The notes beneath the pieces are model-generated. The model searched no databases. It was not told where the DNA came from and was given only the letters and a program-made list of their open reading frames with translations. A program made the position numbers and the translations under genes. A stretch of 49,287 nucleotides of DNA from an uncultured Chlorobiaceae bacterium (GTDB taxonomy: Bacteria > Bacteroidota > Chlorobiia > Chlorobiales > Chlorobiaceae): positions 1-49,287 of the forward strand of contig CAIJPS010000028.1 in the NCBI GenBank assembly GCA_903822595.1. Reading direction: 5' to 3'. Below, one piece after another: positions 45,437-49,287 of the stretch (position 1 is its first letter; each line of letters starts with the position of its first letter).

Positions 45437-45535
45437 ATGGCCACAACAAGAAGAGACTTTCAACGGCGCATCGGTGAGCGAAGATACCGGAAACTCTTTG
45501 TTCTGGCCACCGAAGGAAATAAAGCTGAAGAGTAT
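45437..45535 (+). pseudogene. RloB N-terminal fragment (plus strand)
   Basis: Reads MATTRRDFQRRIGERRYRKL, then FVLATEGNKAEEY: the typical RloB start, preceded by a GGGAGAG ribosome site. RloB similarity stops at 45535. The next part of the same protein is on the opposite strand at 46114-45551, starting YFGEIRSHYRLS. The two fit together as ...NKAEEY-YFGEIRSHY..., so most of the gene has been inverted in place. Confidence 0.75.
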
Positions 45536-45550
45536 AAAGTGTCAAACGAA

Positions 45551-46114
45551 TTATTGTCCCTGCCAACGCGTATTCATCGAGGTGAGGAGCTGTACGAGCT
45601 TTCCAACAGAAGTATAGGGATTCGCTGTATTTTTTTCGCTTCCAAGCGGATCATTCGCTGCCAACAAATCAGCATGCTTATAGGCAACCTCCAGACGGTT
45701 TCTGGTCATGTCAAAATATCCATGCCCCCCTTTTGCATAGTCGGGGATCTTGTCAGAGTCACTCAATTGCCGTTGAATCTCATCCCTGTGCATGTAGCTG
45801 CGTACGGGAACAAAATGCAGCAAAAGCCACAATTCAAAACAGGGGATAGAGGGAGTCGCGTAAAAATTGATCAGCTCGTTGTTGTCATTTTTATGTTTCC
45901 TGTGTTGCGCATTGACGCTATAGAGAGCATTCAAAAAATTCGGATGATCATCTCTGTCAAAAACGCAATACACGGTTTCATATTCTTTCGTCTCGTTACA
46001 TGTATCCACAGCAAAATCAACGACCTTTTGAGGTGTCGTCCCGTATTTACTCTGCATTATTTCGACTCTGGCAGTACTCAGGCGATAGTGCGACCTGATC
46101 TCGCCAAAATAATA
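45551..46114 (-). pseudogene. RloB body, inverted segment (minus strand)
   Basis: The rest of RloB, on the minus strand. It runs from YYFGEIRSHYRLSTARVEIM through SKYGTTPQKVVDFAVDT, VYCVFDRDDHPNFLNAL (the conserved acidic DRD motif of the TOPRIM-like family), IPCFELWLLLHF and on to a natural end TRWQGQ at 45551. An ATG at 46057 could start a truncated 168-residue protein lacking the N-terminus. RloB is a partner of the RloA ATPase, proposed to have nuclease function. Separated from its start it is probably inactive. Confidence 0.75.
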
Positions 46115-46345
46115 ACACCCGTAGGTAGTTACCCCGAAGGAGCAACCCCCGAAGGGTTGTATGACATGGCAGGTAACGTATGGGAGTGGACGGATAGTTG
46201 GTATGACAGCAGTCGTTCGTACCGTGTTCTTCGTGGCGGGAGCTGGCTCAACACTGCCGAGTACTGTCGGTCGGCTTATCGGAACTGCAACACCCCCGAC
46301 CTCCGGAACTACCTCGTTGGCTTCCGCCTTGTTTTCGTCCCGTAG
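46115..46345 (+). pseudogene. 3' remnant of third DGR target (FGE-like domain end)
   Basis: 76 codons from TPVGSYPEGATPEGLYDMAG to VGFRLVFVP, closely matching the end of target 1 (TPVGSYPEGATPEGLYDMAG, NVWEWTDSWYDSSRS). Everything upstream of this in the original gene is lost or displaced. It carries VR3 and the post-VR module. With the leader and 5' fragment at 43405-43655, it shows that a third target once stood here. Confidence 0.8.
46215..46345 (+). repeat. DGR variable repeat VR3
   Basis: 131 bp, gap-free alignment to TR with 14 differences, all at template adenines. It shares several changes with VR2 near the start (for example TAA to TTC after CGTG). The invariant 31-bp end is intact, so the site could still accept new cDNA even though its gene is broken. 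Confidence 0.94.
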
Positions 46346-46492
46346 TCAGTTGGCAGCTCATTCCGGCTTTGTTTTTTGAGCGAGAGGGTAGTACCAACAT
46401 TTTGGTGAGCGGCAGCAAGGGACGCAGCGCCGCACGCCAAAATGTTCTGGTAACCACCGACTACAGAAATGCCCACCGAAGGTGGGCCGCCG
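46346..46492 (+). repeat. Post-VR module, copy 3, truncated
   Basis: Copy of the post-VR sequence, with similarity ending at about 46492. Hairpin 1 (46392-46452) is intact. Hairpin 2 (46471-46487) is GCCCACC-GAA-GGTGGGC, a third variant that again keeps the stem paired. Confidence 0.8.
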
Positions 46493-46743
46493 CACTTATC
46501 CCGCACACCTGCCCGCTCAGTCACACTTTTTGCAAGAAAAAGAGCAAAAAGCGCGCCTTCGCTAACCCGCAGCCCGCTCAACGTTTACTTGAGTACCAGC
46601 GATCTGCAAACCAATATTTGCATCTCCAAGCAACTCTGAGCACCAAACAGCACCATCGGCATTATGCAGTTTACAATTTTCAACAGCAAAAAATAGAGCT
46701 GTTCCTGCATGTTCTGTCCAATCAATAAAATCATTAATCATCT

Positions 46744-48786
46744 CTATTTCAACGTTCGCAAATCGGCGATTTCCTCTGGTTTGAACGAAGTATCTTTTTC
46801 AAGCGCATCCAGCAGTTCGGGAGTAATTGCCCGGTGTTCGTTCAACAAGCGGGCAAAGGTTTCCTGCTTTCCTGCGTCGGAAATATTGGCATATTCAAGC
46901 GCCAATTTAACAAAAGTAGGCTTGTCGCCACCGCTTACGAATCAACTTGCAATCAGCCTCAAAAACGCTTCAATCCAGCCAGGAACTTTTTCTCGGAACG
47001 ATTCAGGGATTTCCTTTTGATTAAAGCCACGGACAAAAGTCTTGCGCAAAGCGGCAGCATCCAGCGATGGCACGTTATCCAGAACCACGGCCAATTGTTC
47101 TGTGAGACTTTGATTTTCCGTGAACTGGTAAAACGCCCCCCCCAGCAAAACAAACCAGAATTCAGCTTGAATACCCTGCTGCGCCAGCCTGTGAGCCAAA
47201 ACGAACCGTGCAAGATCTGTTTTATCGAATCCTGTTTCGCCATTGAGGAAAGTGATGTCCTGATGTTCTTTATCTTCCTCCAATTCCTCCACTTTTAAGC
47301 CTTCAAGTAAAGGCTCAAGAGCCTGCCCGACTCTTTCAAAAAGCGTGGGTGGTTGGGTAACCTCTATAGGTATAGTGACATTCACCTCAGCAACCGGAGG
47401 TGCATTGAACAGTATTGGCGAAGTTTCCAATAAGGATCCATCTGCTGCAAAAACCTTGACAACGAGGTCAGCATTCCCTTTTTCCGCTTTGTTGAATTGA
47501 CTCGCTGAGTATTTAATCTGATAAAATCCCTGCTTGTCAGTAGTATTGCGCCCTAAAGCCTGTTCGCCTCGAAGATCTCGATCAAAGGCAGACACGATGG
47601 CACCAGAAGCAGGGAAATCATCGAAAAAACGAACGCTACCTTTGACAATAAATTCTGGCAAATCGACAATCTGCTTCACCAGCACTCGCAAAAGGTTTGT
47701 GCCATCAGTAAGCTTGCTGAGTTCCAGCCTGCTTGCTAATGATGGGTCAACAGTGATTTCCCCTTTGTCATCAAGCGAGAAGACAAGATCTTGTTTGAAG
47801 GATCCATCGGTCGACATGAGATAAAATATCTTGGCGGGCAGCAGGTTGACTGTTATGATCTTGGTCGTGCTGTATGCAAGATTGGTGCAAATCGGCCAGA
47901 CATTCAGTCCAATATCTGCAGTCACCGCAGTGGCATCCACTTGAAGCGGAAAGCCAATGAAACTCAATGAAGGAGTATAAATGCCTGACAAAAATCCTTG
48001 ATGCGAACTCTCGAACTCGTTAGCGTATAACCAATTACCATCCAGTCCTAATTTGAACGAAAACTCCGCTGTTTCTCCCCCGCCTTGCAGTACAGTATAA
48101 AATGAGCCGGGTAACAAACGAATGGTGGTTGCTTGACTGATCCAGGCGTCCTTATCCGGCCCGAAAACATTCAGCAGGATGGCACCGGAAAGCTGGCTTG
48201 CATCGAGTGTGACCTGAAAACCATTGATAGTCAAAAGCCGGGTACCACGCCCGGAAAGAAAAGAATCGTAAGCAGGAGGATAAAAGATTAATCCGTCAGA
48301 CGCGACTGTAAATTTGAAGTCCGCGTAATAGCCACTGGCAAATTGAATACTGTAATCCCCAGGTACTAATTGCAAGGTCTGAACGACCTGTGTATCGAAA
48401 AAAACAGATGCCGCACCCTGCACAATTAAACTTTTATAATAAAGCTTTGTAGCATCAATATTTACAGGAAATGTATATGCTGGCTGGGCTGGCTCATCAA
48501 GCATGCCCCACTCTTTCAGCAACGCATTGAGCACGTTTGCCGTCGCTTCATCAACACTATTGCTGACCTGTATATGGTTCGCTGATTGAAAGATGCCCAC
48601 GAACCTGCTTGTGCTGTCACCATAATTCTGCCCGGCACGATCGGTGTAAAAACCAGCAGATAGTGGCGTTTCAATGATGAGACCACGGAAGATACCCCTG
48701 TCAAGGCAAAGTTGCAGTGTTGCCTGCATGTCAGCCACTGCAGCACCCTGCATTCCCGGTGTCAGGGGAAAGATGATTTTGTTCAT
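46744..48786 (-). pseudogene. Truncated Tc-toxin-A-like protein with peptidoglycan-binding N-terminus
   Basis: The main frame (48786-46942, 614 residues) starts with a peptidoglycan-binding-like domain (residues about 1-95: PLTPGMQGAAVADMQATLQL). Beta-rich repeats follow, then a transthyretin-like domain (VKGSVRFFDDFPASGAIVSA, TDKQGFYQIKYSA, residues about 385-470), and then a helical part (LNGETGFDKTDLARFVLAHR, ..KVPGWIEAFLRLIAS). This order resembles the N-terminal part of Tc-toxin-A/neuraminidase-like proteins, which are normally far longer. After a TGA at 46942 the same frame continues with matching sequence (FVSGGDKPTFVKLALEYANI, ..SFKPEEIADLRTLK) to a TAG at 46744. So it is a 5' fragment with one nonsense codon. 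A 59-residue frame (46741-46562) follows, unrecognised. Confidence 0.65.
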
Positions 48787-48874
48787 AGTTTGCTTCCTTT
48801 ATATGTTGCGGTTCTCTATGATACTTTAAAGATTGTTTGATCTTTCGTGTGGCAATTGATCGAATAGCCAGCGC

Positions 48875-49093
48875 TTACACCTGCTGCTTTAGATATGCTT
48901 CGCCAAGTTTCTCCAGCAGCGCGGTGCGATCAACCAAACCGCGAAACCGCTTGTCAGGTTCAACAATTCCTATAAAACTGCCTCGCTGGCAAAGCACCGC
49001 AGAGGTCAGCTCGTTCAAGCTCTTATCAACCGCTATAAGCGGCCATGTCACAGCCTGCAAGAGGGAGGGTATGTCAATCGGTTGAATGGTCAT
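48875..49093 (-). CDS. Small CBS-like protein
   Basis: A 72-residue protein: MTIQPIDIPSLLQAVTWPLI, then ..SLNELTSAVLCQRGSFIGIV and RFRGLVDRTALLEKLGEAYL. The pattern G.FIGIV....F.GLVDRTALL resembles a single CBS repeat, which usually binds adenosine nucleotides in pairs. It lies 88 bp upstream of the Tc-like gene on the same strand and probably shares its transcript. Function unknown; it could be a fragment of a longer CBS protein. Confidence 0.5.
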   Translation of the reverse strand: MTIQPIDIPSLLQAVTWPLIAVDKSLNELTSAVLCQRGSFIGIVEPDKRFRGLVDRTALLEKLGEAYLKQQV

Positions 49094-49174
49094 GTAATGT
49101 TTTCTTTATTCTTTTCGCAAGCAGCAAGACACGATTGAGAAAGAATTGAACTTGCAACAGAAAAATGGACACAT

Positions 49175-49287
49175 TAAGAAGCCATAACTATTATTTGTTG
49201 TTTATAGCGTAAAAACTCAACAGGTGATTTATACCCTAACGTTGAATGTTTCCGTTTTCGGTTGTAAAATACTTCAATGTATTCAAA
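49175..49287 (-). mobile_element. IS3-family transposase, C-terminal end (continues beyond window)
   Basis: Read on the minus strand, the last 113 bases give [20 protein letters not shown], then [17 protein letters not shown] and a stop at 49175-49177. The motif YN-x-KR-x-HS-x-LGY-x-SP-x-(E/Q)F is the signature of the C-terminus of IS3-type OrfB transposases (rve integrase core). The rest lies outside the window. GTCCATTTTTC-like sequence just past the stop may be part of the IS end. Confidence 0.85.

Larger units (their letters stand above)
45437..46345 (+). other. Chimeric open frame: RloB start - antisense RloB - DGR variable domain
   Basis: One uninterrupted 302-codon frame starts with the RloB N-terminus, reads about 190 codons antisense through the inverted RloB segment, and continues in frame (KIITPVGSYPEG at about 46106) into the FGE-like C-terminus and VR3. 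The antisense part has no family resemblance. The frame may be open by chance, but it keeps a ribosome site and an intact VR, so a hybrid protein with a diversified end could be made. Whether it is expressed is unknown. Confidence 0.45.

Noticed and set aside
46562-46741. 59-codon minus-strand frame after the Tc-like fragment
   Set aside because: It starts right at the end of a decayed gene, has no recognisable family and overlaps repeat-derived sequence; mentioned only within the Tc-like entry.

Overview
The window comes from a green sulfur bacterium (Chlorobiaceae). Its core carries bchF-bchC-bchX of bacteriochlorophyll synthesis, a plant-type phytoene desaturase (crtP), the thiol gene bshB1, siroheme/cobalamin genes, type III glutamine synthetase, and coaX/aroB/aroK. 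A partial IS630 element lies at the left edge and an IS3-type transposase tail at the right edge, so both flanks are mobile-element rich.

Layout. 1-8.5 kb is accessory DNA: an IS630 transposase with a frameshift, an AT-rich defence-like block ending in a GmrSD-type DUF262/DUF1524 protein, decayed genes (an endonuclease III-like glycosylase, a DUF2779 nuclease, a toxin-antitoxin pair) and an Rpn/PD-(D/E)XK protein. 8.5-33 kb is mostly housekeeping and photosynthesis: bchFCX, an oligopeptide-type binding lipoprotein, a papain-like peptidase, pstS and a porin, siroheme and cobA genes, bshB1, dut, a 27-residue-repeat protein, a crtP-arsS-glycosyltransferase run on the minus strand, an Lrp regulator with glnN, yjbQ, coaX, aroB, aroK, a second porin and tRNA-Cys.

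33-46.5 kb, right after tRNA-Cys, is the most interesting part: a diversity-generating retroelement (DGR). A reverse transcriptase (41405-42439) with an overlapping HRDC accessory gene (40969-41430) is followed by a template repeat (TR, 42425-42555) that overlaps the RT stop codon. Three variable repeats (VRs) of the same 131-bp length lie at 36778-36908, 40657-40787 and 46215-46345. By hand alignment they differ from TR at 15, 21 and 14 positions, and all 50 differences are at template adenines. The VRs encode the end of a formylglycine-generating-enzyme-like (C-type-lectin fold) domain. In the two intact targets this domain is fused to a NACHT/STAND-type NTPase: one target begins with a calcineurin-like phosphoesterase and is apparently cytosolic, the other begins with membrane segments. 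This looks like a set of self-diversifying immune-type sensors. Each target has a shared ~109-bp leader that includes the start codon. After each VR comes a shared module of up to 165 bp with a long imperfect hairpin and a second 7-bp hairpin whose stem shows compensatory base changes among the three copies.

A third target is broken. Its leader and first 55 codons remain at 43405-43655 and its VR end at 46115-46345. Between them lie a toxin-antitoxin pair and a decayed RloA/RloB-like pair in which most of rloB has been inverted. The inversion leaves one open frame that starts as RloB and ends in the VR. Beyond this is a truncated Tc-toxin-A-like gene with a peptidoglycan-binding N-terminus, a small CBS-like protein and the IS3 fragment.

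All assignments are from reading the sequence and knowledge of the families; no database search was run.
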